Shown one piece after another: positions 25,480-34,132 of a stretch of 64,000 nt of DNA; position 1 is the stretch's first letter, and each line of letters begins with the position of its first letter. Origin of the DNA: Streptomyces sp. NBC_00878 (GTDB taxonomy: Bacteria; Actinomycetota; Actinomycetes; Streptomycetales; Streptomycetaceae); NCBI RefSeq assembly GCF_026341515.1, contig NZ_JAPEOK010000001.1, positions 434,001 to 498,000 on the forward strand, given 5' to 3'. A program made the translations under genes and the position numbers. The notes beneath the pieces were generated by a model. It was not told the DNA's origin and did no database searches. It saw nothing but the letters and a program-made list of their open reading frames with translations.

Positions 25480-26877
25480 ATGAGGCATGCACGACGGAAC
25501 GTTCAGCGGATCGCACGGTTCGCCGCCATCGGCGGACTGGTGAGCGGAGGGCTGATGGTCTCGCATGCCGTGGCCAGCGAGACGTCGGACGAGTCCCAGG
25601 CTCCGAACGCCGAGACCCGGGCCGCCCGGACCGGCCAGGAACTGGTCTCCGACCTGGGTACGTCGCGTACGGCCGGCAGCTGGATCGACGCGAAGGGGCG
25701 CCCGGTCGTCGCGGTGACCGACGAGAAGGCGGCGACCGCCGTACGTGACGCGGGCGCCGTCGCCAAGGTCGTCCCCTACGCCATGAACGATCTCCGCTCC
25801 ACCACCGCGGCCCTCAAGGACGCTCCCCGGGTGGCCGGTACGTCGTGGTCGATGGACTACGCGTCCAACCAGGTGGTGGTCCGCGCCGACACCACGGTCT
25901 CCGCCGCCGAGTGGGACCGGATCGCCAAGGTCGCCGAGAGCCTCGGCAAGACCGTCCGCATGGAGCGCACGGAGGGCACGTTCACCCCGCGGCTGAACGG
26001 CGCGGCCCCGCTCTTCGGGGGCAGCGGACGCTGTTCGGCGGGGTTCAACGTGACCAACGGCCAGGCCAACTTCATTCTCACGGCCGGCCACTGCGGCCCG
26101 GTGGGCACGACGTGGTTCGCGGACCAGCAGGGCAGCGAGCAGGTCGGAGCGACCGTGACCGGCTCGTTCCCCGGCGGCGACTTCTCGCTCGTCCAGTACG
26201 GCCCCGGCACCGTGCTGAGCGGCGCCGACATCGTGGCCGTGGGCAACGGCCAGGGCATACGGATCGTCGGCGCGGCCGACCCCGCCGTAGGACAGAAGGT
26301 GTTCCGCAGCGGCAGCACGACCGGGCTCCAGTCCGGCGAGGTGACGGGACTGAACGCCACGGTGAACTACCCGCAGGGCACGGTCACCGGGCTCATCGAG
26401 ACCACGGTGTGCGCCGAGCCGGGCGACAGCGGCGGCCCGATGTTCGCCGACGGGCTGGCCCTGGGCGTCACCTCGGGCGGCAACGGGGACTGCCAGAAGG
26501 GCGGTACAACGTTCTTCCAGCCGGTCACCAAGGCACTGGACTCGCTCGGTGTGACGCTGGCCAGCGACCCCGCGGGCAACCAGGCGACACCCTCCGCCGG
26601 GAACACGGGCAGCGCCAACAGCGGTTCGGGCGCGGCGGTCCCGCCGGGCACGTCCTCGGCCGCCCCCGGCGCGGTCCTGCCCGGGGCGGGGGGCTCGGGG
26701 TCCGGGGGGCAGACCGACAGCGTGGCCTCGGCGCTGGAGCGGGTCGCGGACTTCAAGAGTCTCGGTCCCGGGCTGTTCGTCATCGCGGGCAGTCTGGTCG
26801 CGCTGGTGGCCCTCCGCATCCGCTCGGAGCGAGGGCGCAGGCGCTACCGCAACGAGTATTCGCAGAGCTGGGGCTGA
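25480..26877 (+). CDS. S1-family serine protease with C-terminal membrane anchor
   Basis: A 465-residue secreted chymotrypsin-like protease of the streptogrisin/alpha-lytic type. A signal sequence (about 1-32) leads to a propeptide (about 33-170) and a catalytic domain: His in ILTAGHCGP, Asp in GGDFSLVQ, Ser in EPGDSGGPMF. A Gly/Ser/Ala linker (about 365-430) precedes a hydrophobic helix (LFVIAGSLVALVALRI) and an Arg-rich cytoplasmic tail. Streptogrisins normally lack this anchor, so the enzyme probably stays at the cell surface. GGGAG precedes the ATG. Confidence 0.88.
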   Translation: MRHARRNVQRIARFAAIGGLVSGGLMVSHAVASETSDESQAPNAETRAARTGQELVSDLGTSRTAGSWIDAKGRPVVAVTDEKAATAVRDAGAVAKVVPYAMNDLRSTTAALKDAPRVAGTSWSMDYASNQVVVRADTTVSAAEWDRIAKVAESLGKTVRMERTEGTFTPRLNGAAPLFGGSGRCSAGFNVTNGQANFILTAGHCGPVGTTWFADQQGSEQVGATVTGSFPGGDFSLVQYGPGTVLSGADIVAVGNGQGIRIVGAADPAVGQKVFRSGSTTGLQSGEVTGLNATVNYPQGTVTGLIETTVCAEPGDSGGPMFADGLALGVTSGGNGDCQKGGTTFFQPVTKALDSLGVTLASDPAGNQATPSAGNTGSANSGSGAAVPPGTSSAAPGAVLPGAGGSGSGGQTDSVASALERVADFKSLGPGLFVIAGSLVALVALRIRSERGRRRYRNEYSQSWG

Positions 26878-27032
26878 CGACGCCGACGGCGGCGGCGCGA
26901 CCGGGCCGGAGGCCGAGTGCGCTCTCACCCGTCGCGGCCAGGCAGTGCCCTAGCCACTGAGGCCAGGCAGCGGCCCGGCAGCGGTCGCTTTCCGCTGACG
27001 GGCCGTCCCGACTCCCGGCCCCCGGGAAGCGC

Positions 27033-27081
27033 GGACGGTTTGCTGGGGGAAGGACTACCGGGGGACGGTTTACTGGGGGAA
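27033..27081 (+). repeat. 19-bp direct repeat at the DUF89 start
   Basis: Two copies of GGACGGTTTNCTGGGGGAA, 30 bp apart, differ at one base. The second ends in the A of the DUF89 gene's ATG. They may be duplicated regulatory or ribosome-binding sequence. Confidence 0.6.
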
Positions 27082-28337
27082 TGACGCGCCCCAGTCACAG
27101 CCCCGGCCGAGCCCCCACCGACGCCGACGCCGCCACCACTCCCGCCGGCGCCGCCGCTTCGGCTCTCGCTTCCGCTTCCGCCGAAGACCGTGCCCCCGTC
27201 ATCGTCGGCACCCCCGGCTCCTTCGCGCGGAGCGTGCTGGACGAGCGGCACCCGGCCCTCATCGAGCGCGTACGGCGGGCCACTCCGTATCCGCCCGAGC
27301 AGCAGCGCGCGCTGGACGCCCTCCTGGAGGAGATCAGCGAGGGGGTCATCGAGCCGCTCGACGAGGACGAGCCCGGCTCCGAGCGGTGGCGGGACGAGCC
27401 CTACTACGGGCAGCGCTGGCCGGACGTGCCGTTCCTGTGGGCGGAGAGTTTCTTCTACCGCAGGCTCCTCGCCGCCCTGCGCCACTTCACGCCGGGCCCC
27501 TGGCAGGGCATCGACCCCTTCGCCCCCTTCAAGAACGCCGAACTCACGAGCTCCAAGGTCGACGACGAACTGGCCGCGCTCGACCGCCTGCCCGGACTCC
27601 CGGCGGACGAACAGGACCGCACCCTGCTGCTCTCCTCCCTCTGGGGCAACCGGGCCGATCTCGGCTTCCAACTGTCCGCGGGCGCCGAGGGGTTGGGCGA
27701 GCGGGTGACGGGCCTCGTCGTCGACGACTCCCCCGCGATCCTGGAGACCCTCGAAGCCGGCGAGCCCGGAAAGGTCTGTCTGGTCGCCGACAACGCCGGT
27801 CCCGAGCTGCTTCCCGATCTCGTCCTCGTCGACCACCTCCTGGCCACGCGGCGGGCGGCCACCGTCGTACTGCATCTCAAGCCGTACCCGTACTACGTCT
27901 CCGACGCCACCACCACCGACGCTCTCGCCTGCCTCGACCGGATGAGCGGGGCGTCCGGACACGCGGCGGAGATCGGCGAGCGGCTGCGGCAGGCGGTCCG
28001 CGACGGCAGCCTCATCCTGCGCACCCACCCGTTCTCCTGCGCACCGCATCCCTATGAGCGGATGCCGGCCGACCTCCGGGAGGACTTCGCGTCCGCCGCG
28101 CTCACCGTCATGAAGGGCGACCTCAACTACCGCCGTCTGGTGGGCGACCGCCACTGGCCGGCCACGACACCGTTCGCCGAGGCCACGGCGTACTTCCCGG
28201 GCCCGGTGGCGGCGCTGCGGACGCTCAAGTCGGACGTCGTGACCGGACTCGCGCCCCGGACGCTGAAGGAGCTGGACGCGGGCGAGGAGGCCTGGCGCAC
28301 GAGCGGGACGCACGCCCTGATCCAGTTCGGGCCTTGA
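27081..28337 (+). CDS. DUF89 damage-control phosphatase (ARMT1-like)
   Basis: A 418-residue metal-dependent phosphatase of the DUF89 family, subfamily III. It has the metal-binding core LVADNAGPELLPDL (Asp-Asn and Glu) and the conserved KGDLNYRRLVGDR substrate motif. These enzymes remove phosphate from sugar phosphates and damaged metabolites. The first 35 residues are an Ala/Thr-rich extension. The start ATG is at the end of a duplicated 19-bp sequence. Confidence 0.82.
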   Translation: MTRPSHSPGRAPTDADAATTPAGAAASALASASAEDRAPVIVGTPGSFARSVLDERHPALIERVRRATPYPPEQQRALDALLEEISEGVIEPLDEDEPGSERWRDEPYYGQRWPDVPFLWAESFFYRRLLAALRHFTPGPWQGIDPFAPFKNAELTSSKVDDELAALDRLPGLPADEQDRTLLLSSLWGNRADLGFQLSAGAEGLGERVTGLVVDDSPAILETLEAGEPGKVCLVADNAGPELLPDLVLVDHLLATRRAATVVLHLKPYPYYVSDATTTDALACLDRMSGASGHAAEIGERLRQAVRDGSLILRTHPFSCAPHPYERMPADLREDFASAALTVMKGDLNYRRLVGDRHWPATTPFAEATAYFPGPVAALRTLKSDVVTGLAPRTLKELDAGEEAWRTSGTHALIQFGP

Positions 28338-28386
28338 GCGTTCCGGTTGCGGCGGGCAGCCCTTTCCAGCCGTACGCCGGGCCGTT

Positions 28387-29775
28387 CTACGGGTGACTCC
28401 CTGTGCTCCTGGCGCCCAGGCCCTCGGGATCCGGGCGCCTGTCCCCCGCCGAGACGGGCAGTCTGGTGCCCAGGAGGGCGCCGAGCGCGGCGACGGCGGC
28501 GAGGACGGCCAGCGCGGTTCCTCGCGCGAAGACGCCGGCCGGTGCGAGCGTCGTGGCCACGGCCACCCCGAGGGTCGGGCCGACGTTCATCGCGGTCTGC
28601 TGGAGTCCGCCGGAGACTCCCGCCGACCGTACGGACGCCTCCCGTACGACGACCGCCGTCGCCGTGACCATCACCGGGACGAAGCCGGCGCCCAGCAGCA
28701 GGAAGCAGCCGCCGATCGCCACGGAGCCCGATGTCTCGTCGAGGCGGGACATCAGCAGGGTGGCCAGGGCCACAAGTGCCATGCCCGCCACAGTCGTTCG
28801 GCGCGGGCCGTAACGGCGGAGCAGCACGGCCGAGACCGGTGCGCCGATCACCATGGCCGCCGCGAGCGGCAGCGCGTGCAGGCTGCTGCGAAGGGGGTCC
28901 AGGCCGAGCACCTCCTGGAGGTAGTAGGTGCCGAGGAACAGCGCGCCGCACAGCACCGCCGACACGGTGAGCAGCACACCGAGTGCCGAAGTGACCGTGG
29001 TCGAGCGGAACACGTCGGGTGGCACCAATGGCTCTGCCGTACGCCGCTCATGGCGGACGAAGGCGACACCCGCGGCCGCCGTGCAGAGGAGTCCGAGCGC
29101 GGTCGCGGCCGTCCAGCCGGTTTCCGGCAGACCGACGAGGGTGTGGACCAGACACACCAGTGTCACGCCCAGGAGACCCGCGCCGGGCAGGTCGAGGTGG
29201 ACGTCCGAGGTCACCGCCGGTGCCCGCGCCACCAGCGCGAGCACGCCCGCCCCGAGCGCCGGGACCACGCTCAGGAAGAAGACCGACCGCCAGCCGAAGT
29301 GAGCGACCAACGCCCCGCCGAGCAGCGGGCCGAGCGCGGCGGCGGCCCCGATGGCACTCGTACGCAGGGCTATCGGCATACCGAGGCGGTCGGACGGATA
29401 GGCGGCGCGCAGCATTCCCAGCGTCGCCGGTTGCAGCAGGGCGCCGAAAACCCCCTGGCCGACGCGCAGGCCGATGACCCAGCCCACGCCCGGTGCCAGG
29501 CCGATCGCCGCCGAGGTGACGGCGAAGCCCAGGACCCCCAGGGCGAAGATCCGCCGGTGGCCGTAGCGGTCGCCGAGGCGTCCGGCGAAGACGAGCAGGC
29601 TCGCGACGGCGATGAGATAGCCGGTACTGGTCCACTGGACCTGGACGAACGAGGCATCGAGGTCGCGTTGCAGGCTGGGCTGCGCGACGGTCAGCACGGT
29701 CCCGTCGAGGGCGACCAGCGCGGCCCCGGTGATGCCGGCGGTGAGCGCGAGGCGCTGGTGGCTCGTCGGGTTCAC
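28387..29775 (-). CDS. MFS drug-efflux transporter, EmrB/QacA (DHA2) type
   Basis: A 462-residue transporter with about 14 hydrophobic segments. Motif C-like and motif A elements are visible: ALVALDGTVLTVAQPSL in TM1, WTSTGYLIAVASLLVFAG with GRLGDRYGHRR in the TM2-3 loop. GTG 29775 overlaps the stop of the upstream TetR gene by 4 nt, so the two are one operon under the TetR operators at 30386-30423. It probably expels a toxic compound by proton antiport. Confidence 0.88.
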   Translation of the reverse strand: MNPTSHQRLALTAGITGAALVALDGTVLTVAQPSLQRDLDASFVQVQWTSTGYLIAVASLLVFAGRLGDRYGHRRIFALGVLGFAVTSAAIGLAPGVGWVIGLRVGQGVFGALLQPATLGMLRAAYPSDRLGMPIALRTSAIGAAAALGPLLGGALVAHFGWRSVFFLSVVPALGAGVLALVARAPAVTSDVHLDLPGAGLLGVTLVCLVHTLVGLPETGWTAATALGLLCTAAAGVAFVRHERRTAEPLVPPDVFRSTTVTSALGVLLTVSAVLCGALFLGTYYLQEVLGLDPLRSSLHALPLAAAMVIGAPVSAVLLRRYGPRRTTVAGMALVALATLLMSRLDETSGSVAIGGCFLLLGAGFVPVMVTATAVVVREASVRSAGVSGGLQQTAMNVGPTLGVAVATTLAPAGVFARGTALAVLAAVAALGALLGTRLPVSAGDRRPDPEGLGARSTGSHP

Positions 29776-30386
29776 CGCGACTCCGGCCCGAGGTGGGCGT
29801 CCAGGGCGGCTCGTACGAGGGGTTCGACGCCGTCGGCCCCTGTGGCGAGCTGGAGGCTGCCCCAGCCCCACAGTTGGGCGATGCCGTGCAGGTTCGCCCA
29901 GAGAGCGCCCGCGACGTCGGGTGCCCGGACGTCGGGGCGTACGCGACTCACCAGGTCCACAAGGGAGTTGAACAGCGGCAGACTGGTCTCGCGCAGGCCA
30001 AGGCTGTTGCTCTCCAGCAGATCGTGACGGAACATCAGCTCGTACATCCCGCGGTGGGACAGCGCGAAGTCGACGTAGATCCGGGCCAGCGCGGCGAGTT
30101 GGGCACGCGGGTTCTCCTCACCGCCGCTCGGCTCGTTGTCGCTGCCCGGTTCCTTGCCGTCCCGCAGTTGCTCGGCGACCTCGGCCCCCAGTTCGGCGAA
30201 ACCCTCTCGCGCGATCGCGGAGAGCAGCTCCAGGTGGGTCGGGAAGTAGCGACGCGGGGCGCCGTGCGAGACACCCGCCCTGCGGGCGATCTCCCGCAGA
30301 GACAGGGCCTGCGCCCCTTCCTGGGTCACCAGATCCACACCCACGGCCACCAGACGGGCGCGAAGTCCCGCTTCCCGTTCGCTCAT
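29772..30386 (-). CDS. TetR-family repressor of the adjacent efflux pump
   Basis: A 204-residue regulator. The helix-turn-helix is at about 26-50 (LSLREIARRAGVSHGAPRRYFPT). The C-terminal ligand domain is all-helical and contains the LSHRGMYELMF helix often seen in TetR_C proteins. ATG 30386 sits inside the first of two palindromic operators, so the repressor most likely blocks its own operon, including the downstream EmrB-like pump. Confidence 0.88.
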   Translation of the reverse strand: MSEREAGLRARLVAVGVDLVTQEGAQALSLREIARRAGVSHGAPRRYFPTHLELLSAIAREGFAELGAEVAEQLRDGKEPGSDNEPSGGEENPRAQLAALARIYVDFALSHRGMYELMFRHDLLESNSLGLRETSLPLFNSLVDLVSRVRPDVRAPDVAGALWANLHGIAQLWGWGSLQLATGADGVEPLVRAALDAHLGPESR

Positions 30387-30423
30387 AGACACTGTCTACC
30401 AGCCGCGAGTAGACAGTGTCTAC
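30386..30423. promoter_or_regulatory. Paired palindromic operators for the TetR repressor
   Basis: TAGACACTGTCTA (30386-30398) and GTAGACAGTGTCTAC (30409-30423) are both perfect palindromes with the shared half-site GTAGACA-type sequence. Their centres are 24 bp apart, a spacing that allows two dimers on nearly the same face of the helix. The first overlaps the repressor's start codon; the second lies upstream, where the promoter is expected. Confidence 0.8.
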
Positions 30424-30502
30424 CGGGGAGGTGGGGGCGCCTCCCCCACTCATCAGCGGGGTCCTCGAAACGCTGTCGCGGGCACCGCATACCATCTCCG
30501 TG

Positions 30503-30910
30503 ATGAGCAGCCGGACACCACAGCGACCGCACCGCGTCACGCGGGACACGGTGCTGTGCCCTGCTCTCGCGTCCCTCGCCGTGCTGCTCACGGTGTTGGT
30601 GATGTGTCTCGGATACATGCCGTCGCACGGCGGGGCGGCTTCGGCCGCCGATCCGGAGACGGTCACCCATCCCCTGGTCACCGTCTCCGTCGCCGAGGAG
30701 CGGCTGGGCTCCCCCGCCGAGCACGACCAGTGCTGCGGCCTGCCCACCCGGGAGTCGCGAGCCGTACTGCCCGTGGGAGCGCATCCCCTGCCCGCGGTTC
30801 TGCCGCGTATGCCGGTCGTGGCGCGACCTGTCGGGATGTCGCACGTCCCCGTCCTGCCGCCCGCGCGGGGCGCTCCCGATCTCCATGTCCTCCAGGTGCA
30901 GCGGATCTAG
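30503..30910 (+). CDS. Small membrane-anchored protein (DUF6153-like?)
   Basis: About 135 residues. One hydrophobic helix near the N-terminus (LASLAVLLTVLVMCLGYMP) is followed by a Pro/Val/His-rich outside region with a CC pair (HDQCCGLP). It precedes the DUF3105 gene, an arrangement I recall for DUF6153-type proteins, but I cannot confirm the family. The start is the second codon of a GTG-ATG pair. Function unknown. Confidence 0.5.
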   Translation: MSSRTPQRPHRVTRDTVLCPALASLAVLLTVLVMCLGYMPSHGGAASAADPETVTHPLVTVSVAEERLGSPAEHDQCCGLPTRESRAVLPVGAHPLPAVLPRMPVVARPVGMSHVPVLPPARGAPDLHVLQVQRI

Positions 30911-30999
30911 ACCGGCGTCCGTACCCACGACGTCCGTCCGACCCCTCACCCACCGCCGCCCGAAGAAGCCGACGCGGCGGGGACAAGGAACGCGTTCCC

Positions 31000-31656
31000 A
31001 TGAGCAAGACCAGCAAGAAGTCGGCCGCCACCGCGCGCAAGGCACGCGTCGAGGAGATGCGGCGCGCCGAGAAGGCCCGCGAGCGCAGAAACCGCATCCT
31101 CACGATCTCGATCAGTGCGGCCATCGTCGCCGGGCTGGTCGCCTTCGGCGCCTACGGCCTGAACAAGGCGAACGACAAGGACGAGCAGCAGCAGGCGGCC
31201 GCGAAGAAGCCCGTGAAGGGCGAGAAGTCCTGGAACGCGAAGAAGCTGACGCAGAACCATGTCGCGAAGGCCGTGTCGTACCCGATGAACCCGCCGGTCG
31301 GCGGCGACCACAACCAGGCGTGGATGACCTGTGACGGCTCGGTCTACACGAAGGCGATAGCGAACGAGAACGCGGTGCACTCGCTGGAGCACGGCGCGGT
31401 CTGGGTGACGTACAACGACAAGGCGGCGGACGCCGACGTGAAGGCTCTCGCCGACAAGGTCACCAAGACTCCGTACACGCTGATGAGCCCGGTGAAGGAC
31501 CAGGCCGGGGCCATCATGCTGTCGGCCTGGGGCAAGCAGCTGACCGTGGACAAGGCGTCCGATCCGCGGGTCCAGCAGTTCCTCACGAAGTACGTGCAGG
31601 GCGCGCAGACCCCGGAGCCGGGGGCCGCGTGCACGAACGGGATCGACGCGTCCTGA
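31000..31656 (+). CDS. DUF3105 single-pass membrane protein
   Basis: A 218-residue protein. The Lys/Arg-rich cytoplasmic N-terminus (about 1-32) leads to one transmembrane helix (ILTISISAAIVAGLVAFGAY). The external domain carries the DUF3105 hallmarks: MNPPVGGDHNQAWMTCDGSVY and VHSLEHGAVWVTY, with His residues that could bind metal, and a second Cys near the end (GAACTNG) that could pair with the first. Function of the family is not established. A strong terminator follows 3 nt after the stop. Confidence 0.88.
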   Translation: MSKTSKKSAATARKARVEEMRRAEKARERRNRILTISISAAIVAGLVAFGAYGLNKANDKDEQQQAAAKKPVKGEKSWNAKKLTQNHVAKAVSYPMNPPVGGDHNQAWMTCDGSVYTKAIANENAVHSLEHGAVWVTYNDKAADADVKALADKVTKTPYTLMSPVKDQAGAIMLSAWGKQLTVDKASDPRVQQFLTKYVQGAQTPEPGAACTNGIDAS

Positions 31657-31659
31657 CCG

Positions 31660-31695
31660 TGTGGCGCCGGGCTCATTCGTGAGCCCGGCGCCACA
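31660..31695 (+). terminator. Perfect 16-bp stem with TTCG tetraloop
   Basis: TGTGGCGCCGGGCTCA and its exact reverse complement flank a TTCG loop. The structure is very stable, starts 3 nt after the DUF3105 stop codon and lacks a long U tract, as is usual for Streptomyces terminators. Confidence 0.85.
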
Positions 31696-31810
31696 CCGCG
31701 CCCCATCGCGCCCCATCGCACCGCCCATCTCTGGCAGGCTCACCTCACGCGCATGGTTCCGACCCCTAGCGGGACGCCCCCGACAGGACGTCCCGAGCAG
31801 GAGGCGTGAG

Positions 31811-32545
31811 ATGGAGACGCTCGACTCGCAGGATCCCCTCGCCGTCGCGGTGACCGAGGCGATCCGCGGCGGTGACCTGCCGGGGCTCCTGCAGTGCCTC
31901 GCCGAACATCCCGGCCTGGCCGACACGCGGATCGTGCGGCGCGGCGCGGGAGCGGGGACGCGCGGCCTGCTGCACATCGTCGCGGACTGGCCCGGCCACT
32001 TCCCCAACGGTCCCGCGGTCGTCGCCACCCTCGTGGCGGCGGGCGCCGACCCCAACGCCCGCTTCGAGGGCGCCCATTCCGAGACCCCGCTGCACTGGGC
32101 GGCCAGCAGCAACGACGTGCCCGTGCTCGACGCCCTCGTCGAGGCGGGCGCCGACATCGAGGCCATGGGTGCGGTGATCGGCGGCGGCACCCCGCTCGCC
32201 GACGCGCGCGGCTTCGGCCAGTGGCGGGCGGCGTACCGGCTGGTCGAACTGGGCGCTCGTACGACGCTTCAGGACGCCGCGACACTCGGTCTGCTGGACC
32301 GGGTGAAGGAGGTCGTCGAGGGCCCCGAACCGCCGGACCGCGACGCCGTCACCCGTGCCTTCTGGGGCGCCTGCCACGGCGGCCAACTGGCCGCCGCTGA
32401 CTACCTGTTGGCGCGGGGCGCCGATCTCGACTGGATCGGCTACGACAAGAAGACCCCCCTCGACATCGCACGGTCGGCCGACGCGGACGGGGTGGTCCAG
32501 TGGCTGCGGGAGCGGGGCGCGAAGGGCCGCGCCGAACTGCCCTGA
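31811..32545 (+). CDS. Ankyrin-repeat protein
   Basis: A 244-residue soluble protein of ankyrin repeats: ALVAAGADPNARF followed by SETPLHWAASSNDVPVLDALVEAGADIEAM, and later GGQLAAADYLLARGADLDWIGYDKKTPLDIAR. These helical pairs mediate protein-protein contacts. The central part (about 115-175) is more diverged. AGGAGG precedes the ATG by 6 nt. Partner unknown; it stands alone between a terminator and the convergent PucR gene. Confidence 0.85.
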   Translation: METLDSQDPLAVAVTEAIRGGDLPGLLQCLAEHPGLADTRIVRRGAGAGTRGLLHIVADWPGHFPNGPAVVATLVAAGADPNARFEGAHSETPLHWAASSNDVPVLDALVEAGADIEAMGAVIGGGTPLADARGFGQWRAAYRLVELGARTTLQDAATLGLLDRVKEVVEGPEPPDRDAVTRAFWGACHGGQLAAADYLLARGADLDWIGYDKKTPLDIARSADADGVVQWLRERGAKGRAELP

Positions 32546-32661
32546 CCGTTCGGGACACCGGAAGGACGACCGGCCGCTCGCCGAACGGACGGCGGCGGTA
32601 CGGGACCCTCGCGTCGCTCGGTGCCCAGGCCCGCGCCTGCGCTTACGCCGCCCCCATCCCC

Positions 32662-33996
32662 CTACGCCTGCTTCGGCCTGCTCGGCGTGTGCGCGCCAGG
32701 CGTGTGCGCGCCAGGTCCGCCACTCGCCTCGATCGCCCTGGCCCGCCATCTGACCGCGCCGTCGTCCCCGGTGCCGGGGGACAGCAGCCGGGTCAGTACG
32801 AGCATGGTCTCCAGGTGGCGTTCGGGGTTCGGGCAGGTGCCGTCGGTGAGCTGGGTGATCTGGCGGAGGCGGTAGCGGACCGTCTGTTCGTGGACGTGCA
32901 GGCGGTCCGCCGTGAGGACGGCGTTGTCGCCGCAGCGGAGATACACCAGCAGGGTTTCGAGGAGCGGTTCGCGGCGGCGGGACGGGAGTTCGAGGAGCGG
33001 CCCGAGGAGTTCGGCCGCGGCGGCTTCGAGGAGGTCGCCCGACCGGAAGGCGGTGAGGACGGCCACGTGGTCGACGCAGCGCAGCGGTGTGCCGGCGGGC
33101 AGCGCCCCGCGCTCGACGAGGTCCAGGCCGCGCCGCGCCCATCGCAGCGACACCGTGCCCCGGTCGGCGGGCACCACAGGACCGAGGACCGCACCCTTGG
33201 TCTTCGGCAGCCAACGCGGGCCGGGGGTCCGGGGGTTGGGCAGGATGAGGTAGGGCCCGGCGGGGCTGCGGTCGGCGAGTACCTCGGGCGGCAGGACGTG
33301 TGTCTGCGGGTGGTCGCCCGGTGGCAGGGCGAGGACGGCGAGCTTGCCGGGCAGCCGCCAGTCGGCCGCCGCCGCCAGCTCGGCGAGCGGCCGGGCCCGC
33401 TCGTCGGGCTCGGCGACCAGGGCGTCCCGCAGCCGGTCGCGCTGTACGTCGAGCGGGGCACGGTGGCTCTCCTCGGCGTAGCCGCGTGTCGCGGCCGCGA
33501 TGGCCGTCCCGATCAGGGTGAACGTGTCCTCGGTGAGCGTCGCGAGCAGGGGCGCGGGCCAGTGGAGGCGGTACGCGTCCTTGATGAGCCGGCGGCACGC
33601 CACCCGCCCCGCCAGGTCGAGGGCGTCCCGCAGCGCGTCGAGGGGGCAGCCCAGGCGGCCGTGCCGCGCGCCGATGCGTTCGTACAGGGCGATGATCTCG
33701 GCGGTGGCGGCCGGGCCGGGCCGGCCGGTGTCGTGGAGCGAGACGAAGCAGTTGACCGTGCGGTCGATGATCTGGCGCACCGAGTAGCCGTACGTGCCGT
33801 CGACGATGTGCGTGTAGTGCGGCAGGCCGGTGCGGACGGCTTCCTCCATCTCGTCGATGGCGGCAGGCATGTGCCGCAGCAGCATCCGGCACAACTCGCC
33901 CGGGAGCGGCGCGGCGTCCTGTGGGTACGGGGCCTTCGAGCGCGCGGCCCGTTCGTGCGTGTGCGTGCGCGCGGCCCGTTCATGCGTGGGGGTCAA
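32662..33996 (-). CDS. PucR/CdaR-type transcriptional regulator
   Basis: A 444-residue regulator. The N-terminal helical sensor region (about 20-200) contains ALDLAGRVACRRLIKDAYRL, shared with the regulator at 35710. The C-terminal PucR helix-turn-helix (about 365-425) reads DNAVLTADRLHVHEQTVRYRLRQI. I chose TTG 33996, which has GGGAGG 4 nt upstream; residues just after it contain a duplicated HERAART unit. The C-terminus has a repeated GAHTP. It probably senses a small ligand; targets may be genes near the divergent paralogue. Confidence 0.82.
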   Translation of the reverse strand: MTPTHERAARTHTHERAARSKAPYPQDAAPLPGELCRMLLRHMPAAIDEMEEAVRTGLPHYTHIVDGTYGYSVRQIIDRTVNCFVSLHDTGRPGPAATAEIIALYERIGARHGRLGCPLDALRDALDLAGRVACRRLIKDAYRLHWPAPLLATLTEDTFTLIGTAIAAATRGYAEESHRAPLDVQRDRLRDALVAEPDERARPLAELAAAADWRLPGKLAVLALPPGDHPQTHVLPPEVLADRSPAGPYLILPNPRTPGPRWLPKTKGAVLGPVVPADRGTVSLRWARRGLDLVERGALPAGTPLRCVDHVAVLTAFRSGDLLEAAAAELLGPLLELPSRRREPLLETLLVYLRCGDNAVLTADRLHVHEQTVRYRLRQITQLTDGTCPNPERHLETMLVLTRLLSPGTGDDGAVRWRARAIEASGGPGAHTPGAHTPSRPKQA

Positions 33997-34132
33997 GGTG
34001 CCTCCCGTGGATTCCCGTGGGGCTGGGCAAGTTTCCGGGACGCCTGTGACGTACGTCAGATTCCGCGCGGGGACCGGCGGCGAAAGTGTCACCCGGCTTA
34101 CACTCCCGTCCACGACGACTCACTGTTCCGTG

